Notes: generated from the letters alone by a model not told the origin. Positions 17,758 to 27,289 are shown, counted from the stretch's first letter. The stretch is 64,000 nt of DNA from an uncultured Prevotellaceae bacterium (GCA_900318345.1 ONKD01000007.1:1-64000), one strand, 5' to 3'. Translations and numbers: made by a program.

Positions 17758-19746
17758 TTATTCGGGTAATTCATCACACTGTGTGAGCCACAGTCTCGAG
17801 GATGCGTCACTGGGCATGCGCCAGTCACCGCGCGGCGAGAGCGAGACGCTACCCACCTTGGGTCCGTCAGGCAAGCATGAGCGCTTGAACTGCTGCGCGA
17901 AGAAGCGGCGGATGAACGTGCGCAGCCATTTCTTGATGGTCGCGTTGTCATAGTCGTCCTTGAAGGCCTTGCGGGCCAGCAGGTAGAGTTTGGCAGGCGT
18001 GTAGCCGTAGCGCAGCATATTATACAGGAAGAAGTCGTGTAACTCGTATGGTCCCACGATGTCCTCAGTAACTTGCAGGATAGTGCCGTCCTTGGCGGCG
18101 GGGGTCAACTCGGGGCTGATGGGTGTGTCAAGCACATCGAGCAAGGTGTCACGGATGGCTTTACCCTTCTTGGTGCCGTCGTTGAGCGATGTGGCAAACC
18201 AGCGCACCAAGTGGCGAACCAGCGTCTTGGGGATGCTCACGTTCACGTTGTACATCGACATGTGGTCACCGTTATAGGTAGCCCATCCCAATGCCAGCTC
18301 CGATAGGTCGCCAGTGCCCAGCACAAGGCCGTTCACCTTGTTGGAGTAGTCCATCAACAGCTGTGTGCGCTCGCGCGCCTGGCTGTTCTCGTAGGTCACG
18401 TCGTGCACCTTGGGGTCGTGGCCGATGTCCTTGAAATGCTGGGTCACCGCAGCAGCAATGTTGATTTCGTGCAAAGTCACGCCCAGCGACTTGACCATCG
18501 CGCAGGCATTGGTGTAAGTGCGGTCGGTGGTACCGAAGCCCGGCATGGTGATGGCATGGATGGTCTTGCGGTCACGGCCCATGCGGTCCATGGCACGGAC
18601 AGCGACCAGCAGTGCCAGCGTCGAGTCCAATCCACCTGACACACCCACAACAATTGCGGGAATTCCCGTGAAATCCAAGCGGCGCATCAGGCCCTCGGTC
18701 TGGATAGCGATGATTTCCTCACAACGGGCATTCAAGCGGTCATCCTCGGCGGGCACAAATGGCAGACGGCGCACCGGGCGCAACAGCTCTTCACGCTCAT
18801 AATCAATCAGCCCCGCCACCGTCAGGCCCACGTGCAGGTACTGGGTGCCAAATTGCACCATGCTATCGGCAAAACTGCCGTTAACGCGACGCTCGTTTTC
18901 CAGGGCCGCGATATCAATATCGGCAACCGACAACTGGGGCTGGGTAGTGAAACGCTCACCCTCGGCCAGCACTTTGCCGTTCTCGGCGATGACAGCGTTG
19001 CCACCAAAGACAAGGTCGGTCGTTGACTCACCATAGCCACATGAGGCATAGACATAGGCAGCGATGCACCTTGCGCTCTGACTCTTGATCAGGTCCATGA
19101 GGTATGCGTGCTTGCCGATGACCTCATTGCTTGCCGACAGGTTGACAATGACATTGGCACCGTTGATGGCGGCCGTGCTGCTGGGTGGAGCGGGAACCCA
19201 CAAGTCCTCGCACACCTCAACAGCCACGCGTGCCCGCCCGGCCTCAAAAATCATGTCGGTCCCGAAATACACCTCTCTGCCTCCGATCTCGATGCTGTCC
19301 TTGCCAGCAAGACCGGCGATGTTGCTCGAGGTGAACCAACGCTTCTCGTAGAATTCCTTGTAGTTAGGGATATAGGTCTTGGGCACCGCCCACATCTCGC
19401 CATCGTTGATCACAACCGCGCAGTTGAACAGGTGGCCACTGCAACGCAGGGGAGCACCCACAACGGCCATCACGGGTGTGTCCTTGTAGCGGTCACACAG
19501 TGTGAGCAGGGCCTGCTCGGCGGCATCGAGCAAGAGCTCGTTGCCCAGCAGGTCGCCACAGGTATAGCCCGTTACACACAGCTCGGGGAGCGCCACAATG
19601 TGGGCTCCTGCCTTGACTGCCTTGTCAATGCCCTCGACAATGCCAGCGACATTGCCATCAACATCGGCCACATTTACCCGAGGCACGACAGCCGCCACAC
19701 GCACCAGCCCGTAATCGGGCACTACAAGATTCTTTTTCTTTGCCAT
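17758..19746 (-). CDS. nadE: Glutamine-dependent NAD+ synthetase
   Basis: Amidates deamido-NAD+ using glutamine, the last step of NAD+ synthesis. The 662-residue protein has an N-terminal nitrilase-type glutaminase domain (catalytic Glu in ALPELCVTGYTCGD, Lys near PKTYIPNYKEFYEKR, Cys in VAVEVCEDLWVP). The C-terminal synthetase domain has the P-loop GVSGGLDSTLAL and the conserved GTGDLSELALGWATYNGD. A minus-strand -7 box TATCTTTG sits at 19773-19780. The neighbouring tamB is likely read from the same transcript. Confidence 0.97.
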   Translation of the reverse strand: MAKKKNLVVPDYGLVRVAAVVPRVNVADVDGNVAGIVEGIDKAVKAGAHIVALPELCVTGYTCGDLLGNELLLDAAEQALLTLCDRYKDTPVMAVVGAPLRCSGHLFNCAVVINDGEMWAVPKTYIPNYKEFYEKRWFTSSNIAGLAGKDSIEIGGREVYFGTDMIFEAGRARVAVEVCEDLWVPAPPSSTAAINGANVIVNLSASNEVIGKHAYLMDLIKSQSARCIAAYVYASCGYGESTTDLVFGGNAVIAENGKVLAEGERFTTQPQLSVADIDIAALENERRVNGSFADSMVQFGTQYLHVGLTVAGLIDYEREELLRPVRRLPFVPAEDDRLNARCEEIIAIQTEGLMRRLDFTGIPAIVVGVSGGLDSTLALLVAVRAMDRMGRDRKTIHAITMPGFGTTDRTYTNACAMVKSLGVTLHEINIAAAVTQHFKDIGHDPKVHDVTYENSQARERTQLLMDYSNKVNGLVLGTGDLSELALGWATYNGDHMSMYNVNVSIPKTLVRHLVRWFATSLNDGTKKGKAIRDTLLDVLDTPISPELTPAAKDGTILQVTEDIVGPYELHDFFLYNMLRYGYTPAKLYLLARKAFKDDYDNATIKKWLRTFIRRFFAQQFKRSCLPDGPKVGSVSLSPRGDWRMPSDASSRLWLTQCDELPE

Positions 19747-19898
19747 AATCGATTAGTAAACGTTTTAACCGACAAAGATAAACATTTTCACCCAAAAACA
19801 CCCCATTCGACCACCAAAAACAGCACATCACCGCCCATTAAAGAACCGCGGCGAGAAATATGGAAAACACAACATCCTGTTACACAACACACTAAAAA

Positions 19899-19923
19899 TT
19901 CCAGCAATAGCAGAATGCTGGAA
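19899..19923. promoter_or_regulatory. Inverted repeat in the nadE / 20032 divergent spacer
   Basis: TTCCAGCA (19899-19906) and its complement TGCTGGAA (19916-19923) flank a 9-bp centre, 40 bp upstream of the plus-strand promoter. It could be an operator or a hairpin; no regulator is assigned. Confidence 0.4.
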
Positions 19924-19963
19924 AATAAAAACGCGCGGTTTCATATTTTTTCACAAGCCATGC

Positions 19964-19994
19964 TTGCAAATTCCATATTGTTGCACTACCTTTG
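19964..19994 (+). promoter_or_regulatory. Promoter of the small dockerin-like protein
   Basis: TTG (19964-19966), 20 bp, TACCTTTG (19987-19994). The downstream start codon at 20032 also has a purine-rich AAAGGAGAA sequence, an unusually clear Shine-Dalgarno for this phylum. Confidence 0.7.
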
Positions 19995-20031
19995 CGACAA
20001 GAAACCAATAAATAATGAAAGGAGAACAATT

Positions 20032-20379
20032 ATGAAGAAAATCTTTACGCTACTGTTTTGTGTTGTGGCTGTATCTTTTGCCGCAAGCGCCGATAACTAT
20101 GCTAATCGCGCTGAGCAATGCATCAATGCGCTGCTGGGCAAAATCTCACCTACCACGCTCATGATAAACAACCTGGATGCAAATAACGACGGAGCCCTGA
20201 CCATCGATGACGTGACAACAATTATCGATGAGGATCTGCAGGCACAGCAAACCCGTCGCGCTCCAGCCAAGGAAAACGAAATCAAAGACATGGTTAACAA
20301 CATGCTCAACAACGTGCCTCCCACGCCCACCATTGATGACGTGACCGACGCTGTTGATAAAAAACTGAAAAAAGATTAA
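20032..20379 (+). CDS. Small secreted protein with EF-hand/dockerin-like repeat
   Basis: 115 residues starting at the ATG at 20032; the frame upstream is antisense to nadE and is not part of the gene. The signal peptide is MKKIFTLLFCVVAVSFAASA. The mature protein contains a calcium-loop repeat DANNDGALTIDDVTTIID, the half-unit of type I dockerins and EF-hand-like F repeats. A degenerate second copy PTIDDVTDAVDKKLKKD lies at the C-terminus. The same type of module ends the large surface protein at 49546. The lipoprotein gene at 20392 follows after 12 bp. Function is unknown; calcium binding is likely from the Asp/Asn spacing. Confidence 0.8.
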   Translation: MKKIFTLLFCVVAVSFAASADNYANRAEQCINALLGKISPTTLMINNLDANNDGALTIDDVTTIIDEDLQAQQTRRAPAKENEIKDMVNNMLNNVPPTPTIDDVTDAVDKKLKKD

Positions 20380-20391
20380 GCATCGACTGAA

Positions 20392-20823
20392 ATGAAAAAA
20401 AGCTTTTCCACCTTGTGGCGGATGCTGGTCCTGATGTTAGTGCTGGCAAGTCCGCTGGTAATGCTTACCTCTTGTGGTGACGATGAGCCCGAATCGACGG
20501 TCATCGACTATTACCTGAGTGTCGAGGAAAATTTCCTTGTTAACGGCTCTAAGGAGCAGGCCGACCGCTTTGAGAATCCTAAAACCCGTTTGATGGCAGC
20601 AATCAGACGAGTTTATCCCAAACCCGAAGCCAATGGCAATGACGCGGCCGTGATCGCAGCGTGTGACCAGGAGTATGCTGAATATGTTGACATGTATAGT
20701 GGCATGAGCGAGAACTTCACCTGCGTGTTCCACCTCGTACGCGCCACCATGAAAGGCGGCATTATCAAGCAGAACGAGACGCTAAAAACTTACATCTACG
20801 ATATCAACCCAACAGAAGATTAG
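20392..20823 (+). CDS. Small lipoprotein, unknown
   Basis: 143 residues. The lipoprotein signal peptide ends LVMLTSCGDD, with Cys at about residue 28. The mature part has helical-looking segments (KEQADRFENPKTRLMAAIRRVYP and later) and no motif I recognise. It follows the dockerin-like gene by 12 bp in one operon and ends at a strong hairpin terminator. A joint envelope function for the pair is inference. Confidence 0.8.
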   Translation: MKKSFSTLWRMLVLMLVLASPLVMLTSCGDDEPESTVIDYYLSVEENFLVNGSKEQADRFENPKTRLMAAIRRVYPKPEANGNDAAVIAACDQEYAEYVDMYSGMSENFTCVFHLVRATMKGGIIKQNETLKTYIYDINPTED

Positions 20824-20851
20824 AATTAAGGGCAAAGCAAATCATCCTACA

Positions 20852-20887
20852 GGGGCGGAATTTCCTTGAGATTCCGTCCCTTATTTT
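20852..20887 (+). terminator. Rho-independent terminator
   Basis: GGGGCGGAAT and ATTCCGTCCC form a 10-bp stem (20852-20861 with 20871-20880, one G-T pair), followed by TTATTTT. It ends the two-gene operon at 20032-20823. Confidence 0.8.
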
Positions 20888-20893
20888 AGGGGA

Positions 20894-20941
20894 GGGTGTG
20901 TCATAATTTATCTGCGGGAATTATAACCGCCCTTCGGGCGG
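20894..20941. repeat. Palindromic repeat element, copy B (one end only)
   Basis: The outer end GGGTGTGTCATAATT (20894-20908) is followed by TCTGCGGGAATTATAA and the hairpin CCGCCC-TTC-GGGCGG (20927-20941). This equals the right end of copies A and C in reverse orientation. The opposite end is missing. It sits between convergent genes, next to an unrelated hairpin (20963-20985). Confidence 0.75.
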
Positions 20942-20962
20942 GAAAACTTGAGCAAATCGAAG

Positions 20963-20985
20963 GCCATGAAGTTTACTTCAATGGC
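20963..20985. terminator. Hairpin downstream of mutY
   Basis: GCCATGAAGT and ACTTCAATGGC form a near-perfect stem with a TT loop and one bulge. It lies about 55 bp downstream of mutY on the minus strand and may end its transcript; no strong T run follows. Confidence 0.45.
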
Positions 20986-21040
20986 TGAGATGCCGATAAA
21001 TAACAATGCAAAAGCAGCCCTTTTTATGTGAGTTTATGCC

Positions 21041-22051
21041 CTATTCATGGAGCAGCTTGGCCAATAGGCGCTCGATGAGTCGCGGCAAAGCATAGTCGGT
21101 AACCTCCTGCTCGTTGACCCACTGGTAACCAGCGGGCAGGTTAGGGCGAGAGGCTGGCTCGGCAAGATAGAAATCGGCCATGATGATGCGGTGGGTGAGC
21201 ACGTGCTTAACACCGCTGGCGAGCAGCGTGAGCGGGCAACTGAGGTCGGGCATCGGGCCATCCTCGACAAGTAACGGCTCCCACAGGCCTTGCCAGATGT
21301 CACCAGCCGGGCGGCGGCGCAGGGCAGTCATGCCCTCGTGGCGGATGTAAATATAGGTGAGGTGGCGCTCCTGAACCTTAAGCTTTTTCTCCTTGACAGG
21401 CAACTGGTTGACGCGCCCAGTGCGCAGGGCTTCGCAGGTCTCGGCGACGGGGCAGTCGATGCAACGCGGCGAGCGCGGAGTGCACCACGTGGCCCCAAAG
21501 TCCATCATGGCCTGATTGAAGGCCGAAGCCTGGTCTAGAGGCAACAACTCATTGGCGAGCGCCTCAAAGGCATGTTTTCCTCTAGTGGTGTTGATGGGAA
21601 CATCGATGCCGAAGTGACGGGCAAGCACACGATAAACATTGCCGTCAACCGCAGCGGCAGGCAATCCAAATGCGATCGACCCCACAGCGGCTGCTATGTA
21701 GTCCCCCACCCCTTTTAACGCCTTCAACCCCTCGATGGTTTTCGGGAAACCTCCTTGCTCAACAATCTGCCGGGCTGCAGCATGCATGTTGCGGGCACGG
21801 CTGTAGTAGCCCAGTCCCTGCCACTGCCGCAACACCTCGTCCTCGCTGGCAGCGGCCAGTGCCTCGACCGTGGGAAAACGCTCCATGAAACGGTACCAAT
21901 AGTCGGTGCCTTGGTCAATGCGCGTCTGCTGCAGGATGACCTCGCTCACCCAAATGCCATAGGGGTCGCCAATGCCACGCCACGGCAGTTCACGCCCATT
22001 GAGCGCAAACCACCTCAACACCGCTGTTGTGAACCCCTTGTCACCCATCAT
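21041..22051 (-). CDS. mutY: A/G-specific adenine glycosylase
   Basis: Removes adenine mispaired with 8-oxoguanine in base-excision repair. The 336-residue protein has the helix-hairpin-helix region LKGVGDYIAAAVGSIAFG, the catalytic Asp in AAVDGNVYRVLAR, and a 4Fe-4S cluster motif CTPRSPRCIDCPVAETC (C-x6-C-x2-C-x5-C). A C-terminal NUDIX-like domain (from about residue 225) recognises the oxidised base. It stands alone with its own promoter. Confidence 0.97.
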   Translation of the reverse strand: MMGDKGFTTAVLRWFALNGRELPWRGIGDPYGIWVSEVILQQTRIDQGTDYWYRFMERFPTVEALAAASEDEVLRQWQGLGYYSRARNMHAAARQIVEQGGFPKTIEGLKALKGVGDYIAAAVGSIAFGLPAAAVDGNVYRVLARHFGIDVPINTTRGKHAFEALANELLPLDQASAFNQAMMDFGATWCTPRSPRCIDCPVAETCEALRTGRVNQLPVKEKKLKVQERHLTYIYIRHEGMTALRRRPAGDIWQGLWEPLLVEDGPMPDLSCPLTLLASGVKHVLTHRIIMADFYLAEPASRPNLPAGYQWVNEQEVTDYALPRLIERLLAKLLHE

Positions 22052-22134
22052 ATCATTTCATTGTACTCAATAGGCAACATGGCAATGCCAGATGCTCATA
22101 TTGCCTTCTTCTTTTAGATTACCTGTTTAGCCCG

Positions 22135-22165
22135 CAAAATTAATCAATCCCCACGACCGTGGCAA
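22135..22165 (-). promoter_or_regulatory. Promoter of mutY
   Basis: Minus strand: TTG (22163-22165), 20 bp, then TAATTTTG (22135-22142). Good match to the Bacteroidetes consensus. Confidence 0.6.
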
Positions 22166-22186
22166 CAATTCTCTTGCATTTTAATG

Positions 22187-22221
22187 ACAGCCCCCGTTGC
22201 AACCGTGGCAACGAGGGCTGT
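22187..22221 (-). terminator. Hairpin ending the gene at 22247
   Basis: ACAGCCCCCGTTGC (22187-22200) pairs with GCAACGAGGGCTGT (22208-22221) over a 7-base loop, 26 bp after the stop codon. The stem is strong, but the T run is weak. Confidence 0.55.
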
Positions 22222-22246
22222 TGTAACTCAGTTTGTCAAATCATGG

Positions 22247-23824
22247 TCATTTAACAAGAATCTTGCGGCCATTGCTGGTCACATAGATACCAGGACTCAA
22301 CTTGGTGGCATCTACACGACGACCCGTCAGGTCATAATACTCGATGGGACGGTTGTCATCGGCAGTGATTGAGGTGACACCTGTGTCGTTGAGACCATAC
22401 CAGCCGATCTCGGAGAGATTGGTCTCTCCACCACCCTCATAGACACTCTGCACGCCGATGCGCTGGATATCCTCACCGATGAAGTAAACAACCACCAGTT
22501 GGCCACCCATCAGGATGTTCATGTCGTCGTTGAAGTCATAGGGGATGACCGTCTGGTCGTCCTCAAATCCATAGATGTCGGCCCAGAAGATGTAAGGCTC
22601 AGGACCATAGCCATAGTCGCAGAAGAGCTGATACCCCAACCGACTGGTCAACAACGGGCTGCCATCAACATCAACCACGGGAATGTCGAGCACGAGGTAG
22701 CCCAAGTCCTCATCGGGGAAATACTCAAAATATAGCACTGAGGGATCGGCGGGAACAGCAGGCTCATCGACCATGGGCGTGAGCACGACATTGGCCAGCA
22801 GGTCATACCATGCCACCTCAGTATCGTCGGCACAAATGCCGTACCACTGCTGGGCCACCAGGGCGCCAGTCTCAGGGTCAGGAGTCAGGGTCAACGGTTG
22901 GGCCTCGAGAGTCTCGGGAGCACATCCCATGAGGTAAAGGGGATAAATGTCACCCATCCAAACGAATGGACCGAAGTACTGGCCGTTATCAAACACATAG
23001 CTGTCGCCCTCGCGATGACCTTTCACCCATGCCTTGGGCAGATAGGAGCACAAGCCCTGCACATAGATGTCGTCACCGTCAAAGCCCACCATGGCGAGAC
23101 CCCTCAGGGGATCACCCTCAAACCATTCCTCAATGTCCTCGTAATAGCCCATATACACGCCCGTGATCATGTAAGGTTGCGTCTCCAGGCCCTCGGGCAC
23201 CACGACAGTGTTGGCATCGGGCGTGATGTTCATCTCGCTGTCATACATATAATACCAGCCCACATGGTCGTTATAGGCATTCTCAAAGATGTAGCACACC
23301 TGCTCCTGGTCGAGCACAAAGACATCGGCCCGCTCGTCAAAGTTGAACACGGCATCGATGGCCACATAATTGTCCTCGACAGGCGAGGCAGGATAGAAGT
23401 ACAGGTCGTTGCCGTACAGGTTGCCAAAGTACTGCATGGGGAAGGTGACTTGAGTGAAGTCATCGTTGAGCGTGCCCTTGATCCAGGCCTCGGGCAGATA
23501 GACACTGAAGCCCTGCAGATAGACGTCATTGCCGTCAATACCAATAGTTAATGTGCGGTCTACCGCTTCCCAGCTCGAGCCATCAAAGATGTAGGCATTC
23601 AAGCGGTAGCCACGTGTCTCTAAGCCCTCGGGAGGAGTCACGACCGCGTCGGCGAGTTGAGGCACACCCGTCGTCATCGTCGGGGAGAACTCGGCGCGAG
23701 GAACGGTGATTGCATGACGAGCCTTGGCCTGGTCAGGCTTTGGCAATGTGAGGTGTTGAGCAGCCTGTGTGCTCACGGCCATCGACATGATGGCAACAAA
23801 TAACAAGAAAATTATTCTTTTCAT
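22247..23824 (-). CDS. Secreted repeat protein with C-terminal sorting-like domain
   Basis: 524 residues starting at the ATG at 23824 (MKRIIFLLFVAIMSMAVSTQA). Two tandem domains of roughly 140 residues share the pattern PPEGLETRGY / VPEGLETQPY, then GIDGNDVYLQGF..YLPEAW / GFDGDDIYVQGL..YLPKAW. A third, more divergent segment follows. The last 40 residues (PIEYYDLTGRRVDATKLSPG...) look like the T9SS type A C-terminal sorting domain or a related tail seen on many Bacteroidales secreted proteins. The substrate is unknown. The domain pair resembles beta-rich surface adhesin-like modules. The gene is monocistronic, ending at a hairpin. Confidence 0.82.
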   Translation of the reverse strand: MKRIIFLLFVAIMSMAVSTQAAQHLTLPKPDQAKARHAITVPRAEFSPTMTTGVPQLADAVVTPPEGLETRGYRLNAYIFDGSSWEAVDRTLTIGIDGNDVYLQGFSVYLPEAWIKGTLNDDFTQVTFPMQYFGNLYGNDLYFYPASPVEDNYVAIDAVFNFDERADVFVLDQEQVCYIFENAYNDHVGWYYMYDSEMNITPDANTVVVPEGLETQPYMITGVYMGYYEDIEEWFEGDPLRGLAMVGFDGDDIYVQGLCSYLPKAWVKGHREGDSYVFDNGQYFGPFVWMGDIYPLYLMGCAPETLEAQPLTLTPDPETGALVAQQWYGICADDTEVAWYDLLANVVLTPMVDEPAVPADPSVLYFEYFPDEDLGYLVLDIPVVDVDGSPLLTSRLGYQLFCDYGYGPEPYIFWADIYGFEDDQTVIPYDFNDDMNILMGGQLVVVYFIGEDIQRIGVQSVYEGGGETNLSEIGWYGLNDTGVTSITADDNRPIEYYDLTGRRVDATKLSPGIYVTSNGRKILVK

Positions 23825-23951
23825 AAATGTTTTGGTTATTAAATGTTGATAAAAAAATGAATTAAGATTTTTGCAAAGTAAAATCAAATTATCGTATTTT
23901 CCAATAGTTAACCAGTTTTTTTCTTTATCACACATTGACTAAGGTTAAGTT

Positions 23952-24389
23952 TCAAAAGAAGTCAAAGAAGAAATAGATGGCGGCACATTGAATGGGAACC
24001 CCGCTGGCATGGCCGATGACGCTGTTGCTGGTGTTCCTGACCGTGCCATCGTGGTCAATCTTGCCCACACGCGAATTGCTGCGGTTGCGCACGGTCCCGT
24101 CGCTCTCGATTTTGCCTAGATAGGAGTTATTGCTGTCACGCACGGTGCCATCGTCGCTGACTTTTCCAAGCAGGCGGTTGCTGGTATCGCGAATCTCTCC
24201 ATTGCTGCCAATGCGGGCCACCATCGAGTTACTGCGGTTCCTCACGGTGCCGTCACTATCAACCTTGACGAGCATCGAATTGCCCTTGTCACGTATCGTC
24301 TGGGCCTGTCCTGCCTGGTTGCCTAGTGCAACCATGAGAAGAACAAGGGTCAAAACCACCTTTAATGTATGTCTAATTGGGCTTTCCAT
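23952..24389 (-). CDS. 5-fold beta-flower repeat protein
   Basis: 145 residues from the ATG at 24389 (MESPIRHTLKVVLTLVLLMVALG...). After a signal peptide come six repeats of about 16 residues on the plan (I/V)RDxSNSxxGKIxxDGT: IRDKGNSMLVKVDSDGT, VRNRSNSMVARIGSNGE, IRDTSNRLLGKVSDDGT, and so on. This matches the '5-fold beta-flower' family of Bacteroidales periplasmic proteins, of unknown function. The C-terminus is hydrophobic (AAIYFFFDFF), which may return to the membrane. A minus-strand -7 box TACCTTTG is at 24422-24429. Confidence 0.85.
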   Translation of the reverse strand: MESPIRHTLKVVLTLVLLMVALGNQAGQAQTIRDKGNSMLVKVDSDGTVRNRSNSMVARIGSNGEIRDTSNRLLGKVSDDGTVRDSNNSYLGKIESDGTVRNRSNSRVGKIDHDGTVRNTSNSVIGHASGVPIQCAAIYFFFDFF

Positions 24390-24606
24390 TTTTCTATCTA
24401 CCAGGTTAAGCAGTGTTATCGCAAAGGTATCACAATAATCTATAAATGATGTAGCAACAGGAGCAAAAAAACGAGTTACTGAATTGAAATATCCCCAAAA
24501 AACATTGGTGATTAGAGAAAAACAGCCGAAATAAGTGGTCTTTTGGAAGAAAACCCTTATATTTGTTGCCGAAAGAAAAATATTAACCTCCAAAACATAT
24601 TGAATT

Positions 24607-25734
24607 ATGATGAAAAAACGACTACTATTCTCCTTGCTGGCATCGATGATGCTGTTGCCATTGCTGGCACAAGGCGAGAGCCAGAAAAAGGCGATATTTA
24701 CTCCGCCCAAGTTCAGCGGCTTTGCCATGGCATCCTACCAGGCGACATTCCAGGACGGAAACAACAGTAACTCATTTGACCTCAGGCTGGTGAGGGCCTC
24801 GATCGAGGGCCGCATCCTCGATGATTTTTACTACAAAATCCAAGGTCAGATCAACGGTAACACCACGACGATGGGCAGCAGCCCGCGACTGGTGGACTAC
24901 TTCATGGAGTGGCAAAAACTGGAATATTTCAAGGTGAAGTTGGGCCAGTTCAAGCGCCCGTTCACCTATGAGAACCCGATGAACCCGATTGACCAGGGCT
25001 TCATGGGCTACTCGCAACCCGTGAGCAAGCTGGCAGGTTTCAGCGACCGCACGGGCATGCACGCGAGCAACGGCCGCGACATCGGTCTTCAGTTCCAGGG
25101 CGATTTCTTGAAGGACAAGAACGGCCGCAACCTGTTGCACTACCAGGTGGGCGTGTTCAACGGCCAGGGCATCAATGTCAAGGACGTTGACGAGCGCAAG
25201 GACATCATTGGCGGCGCGTGGGTCATGCCCATCAAGGGGATGCGCCTCGGCGCCTTTGGTTGGGAAGGCTCCTATGCCCGCAAGAGCGGTGGCCAAACCG
25301 TGAGCTTGCGCCAGCACCGCTACGCCCTGAGTGCCGAGTACAAGAAGGGTGACCTGCAGCTGCGCGCCGAGTATATCCACTCAACGGGCCGCGGCTTCAC
25401 CACCACCTATCAGAAGAATGAGGACGTCAAGGACATGACCATCAAGACCTATACCGACAACAACGGTGAGGAGGTCGCCAACAACAAGGCCGACGGCTTC
25501 TATGCCCTGGCCATCGTGCCCTTTATCCCCGACAAACTCATGGGCAAGGTGCGTTACGACATGTATCGCCCCACGGCCTCGACGGTGGCCCAAAAAACCA
25601 ACTATGAGGTGGGTTTGAACTACCGTTTCTGCAAATACCTGGAATTTCAAAGCGAGTATTGCCTGACCAACGACCGCTCGCTGGCCAAGCACAACTACAG
25701 CACCCTGTTCTTCCAAGTCTCTATTAGATATTAA
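24607..25734 (+). CDS. Phosphate-selective porin O/P-type outer-membrane protein
   Basis: 375 residues with a signal peptide ending at LLPLLAQG. The mature sequence is a 16-strand porin of the OprO/OprP family (LVRASIEGRILDDFYYKIQGQ, VKLGQFKRPFTYENPM, NYEVGLNYRFCKYLEFQSEY) and ends in Phe-x-Val-Ser-Ile-Arg-Tyr. A TATATTTG -7 box lies at 24558-24565. The dicarboxylate transporter gene follows after 68 bp, so substrate transport of organic acids or polyphosphate is possible; specificity is not determinable here. Confidence 0.9.
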   Translation: MMKKRLLFSLLASMMLLPLLAQGESQKKAIFTPPKFSGFAMASYQATFQDGNNSNSFDLRLVRASIEGRILDDFYYKIQGQINGNTTTMGSSPRLVDYFMEWQKLEYFKVKLGQFKRPFTYENPMNPIDQGFMGYSQPVSKLAGFSDRTGMHASNGRDIGLQFQGDFLKDKNGRNLLHYQVGVFNGQGINVKDVDERKDIIGGAWVMPIKGMRLGAFGWEGSYARKSGGQTVSLRQHRYALSAEYKKGDLQLRAEYIHSTGRGFTTTYQKNEDVKDMTIKTYTDNNGEEVANNKADGFYALAIVPFIPDKLMGKVRYDMYRPTASTVAQKTNYEVGLNYRFCKYLEFQSEYCLTNDRSLAKHNYSTLFFQVSIRY

Positions 25735-25802
25735 GGGCTTTAGGGCCATTAAGGGCCTTAAAAACTAAATTGTAATCAAGAACTTAAAAACCAGATAACA
25801 AC

Positions 25803-27266
25803 ATGTCACTACTCATGATCCTTCAACTATGTATCGTGCTGGGCGCATTGTGGCTCGGCTCGCGATACGGAAGCTTGGCCCTAGGTGCCATCTCGGGCAT
25901 CGGCCTGGCAATTCTCGTGTTTGGCTTCGGCATGAAGCCCGGCAGCCCTCCCACCGACGTGATTTACATCATCATCGCCGCCGTCACCTGCGCCGGCATC
26001 ATGCAGGCTTCGGGTGGTATGGACTGGCTGATCCAGTTGGCCGAGAAGATGTTGCGCAAGCACCCCGACCGCATCACCTTCCTCGCCCCGTTGTGCACTT
26101 TCTTCCTGACGGTGCTCGTCGGCACAGGTCACGTGGTTTACACGCTCATGCCCATCATCTGCGACATCGCGATCAAGAAGGGCATCCGCCCCGAGCGTCC
26201 TTGCGGTATCGCCAGTATCGCTTCCCAGATTGGTATCACCTGCTCGCCCATCGCGGCGGCTGTGGTAGCCTTTATCACCATCTCGGGAACCAATGGCTAC
26301 AACATTTCCATCCCTCAGGTGCTCATGGTAACCATTCCCGCCTGTCTGCTGGGTATCATCGTGGCATCCATCGCTTCTTACAAGCGCGGAAAGGACCTTG
26401 ACAAGGATCCCGAGTTCCAGAAGAAGATCGCCGACCCCGCTCAGCGCGAGTATATCTACGGCAGCAACGCAACGACGCTCGATAAGAAGATTGCCCCCGA
26501 GAGCAAGCGCGCGGTTTACATCTTCTTTGGCGCCTTGCTGGTGATTGTGTTCTTCGCTATCTTCCAAGAGTTGCTTCCCTCCTATAGCACGATCAAGGCC
26601 ATTGACAGCGATGCGACCGTCGAACTCATCGGTTCGCGTGTGACCATTACCGCCGACCAGCTGGCCAAACTTGGCATCGCCGTTGATGGAGTGACCAAAA
26701 TACACCTCACCCCGCTGAAGATGAACCTTGTCATCCAGATTGTGATGATCACCGCTGCGGCGCTGATGATCATCTTCTGCAAGGCGTCGCCCAAGAAGGC
26801 CATCGCAGGCCCCGTTTGGCAGAGCGGTATGGTGGCCGTTGTCGCCATCTATGGCATCGCATGGCTTGCCGACACCTATTTTGCCAACTACCTGGGCGAA
26901 ATCCAGGACATGCTGGCCGGCTTGGTTGAGCAGTACCCGTGGTCGATTGCATTCGCCTTCTTCCTGGTGTCGGTGCTCGTCAACTCACAGGGCGCCGTGG
27001 TCGTTTCGATGTTGCCGCTGGCTTACGGTCTGGGCATTGATGGCTGGATCCTGCTGGGTGTGCTTCCCTCGGTATATGGATACTTCTTTATCCCCAACTA
27101 CCCCTCGGATATCGCCACGGTGAACTTCGACCGCACGGGCACTACTGTCATCGGCAAGTACCTGTTGAACCACTCGTTCATGATGCCTGGTATGGTTCAC
27201 ACGCTCGTAGCCTGCATCGCCGGATACCTCATCGCCTTCCTGTACCACTCGATGGGCTGGATTTAA
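25803..27266 (+). CDS. dcuB: Anaerobic C4-dicarboxylate transporter (Dcu family)
   Basis: Exchanges fumarate, malate or aspartate for succinate in the inner membrane. The 487-residue protein follows E. coli DcuA/DcuB closely: the GTGHVVYTLMPIICDIAIKK, GIRPERPCGIASIASQIGI and RGKDLDKDPEFQKKI regions and the C-terminal IPNYPSDIATVNFDRTGTT are diagnostic. About 12 membrane segments are visible, with an inserted soluble loop (about residues 250-300). In Bacteroidales this fits fumarate respiration and succinate export. Which Dcu subtype it is remains open. The strong hairpin at 27290 ends the transcript. Confidence 0.93.
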   Translation: MSLLMILQLCIVLGALWLGSRYGSLALGAISGIGLAILVFGFGMKPGSPPTDVIYIIIAAVTCAGIMQASGGMDWLIQLAEKMLRKHPDRITFLAPLCTFFLTVLVGTGHVVYTLMPIICDIAIKKGIRPERPCGIASIASQIGITCSPIAAAVVAFITISGTNGYNISIPQVLMVTIPACLLGIIVASIASYKRGKDLDKDPEFQKKIADPAQREYIYGSNATTLDKKIAPESKRAVYIFFGALLVIVFFAIFQELLPSYSTIKAIDSDATVELIGSRVTITADQLAKLGIAVDGVTKIHLTPLKMNLVIQIVMITAAALMIIFCKASPKKAIAGPVWQSGMVAVVAIYGIAWLADTYFANYLGEIQDMLAGLVEQYPWSIAFAFFLVSVLVNSQGAVVVSMLPLAYGLGIDGWILLGVLPSVYGYFFIPNYPSDIATVNFDRTGTTVIGKYLLNHSFMMPGMVHTLVACIAGYLIAFLYHSMGWI

Positions 27267-27289
27267 TTTCGAAAATAAACATCTTCATT

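Noticed and set aside
24390..24728. N-terminal extension of the beta-flower ORF
   Set aside because: The extra 113 residues overlap the divergent porin promoter and gene and lack the repeat; the ATG at 24389 with a signal peptide is the better start.
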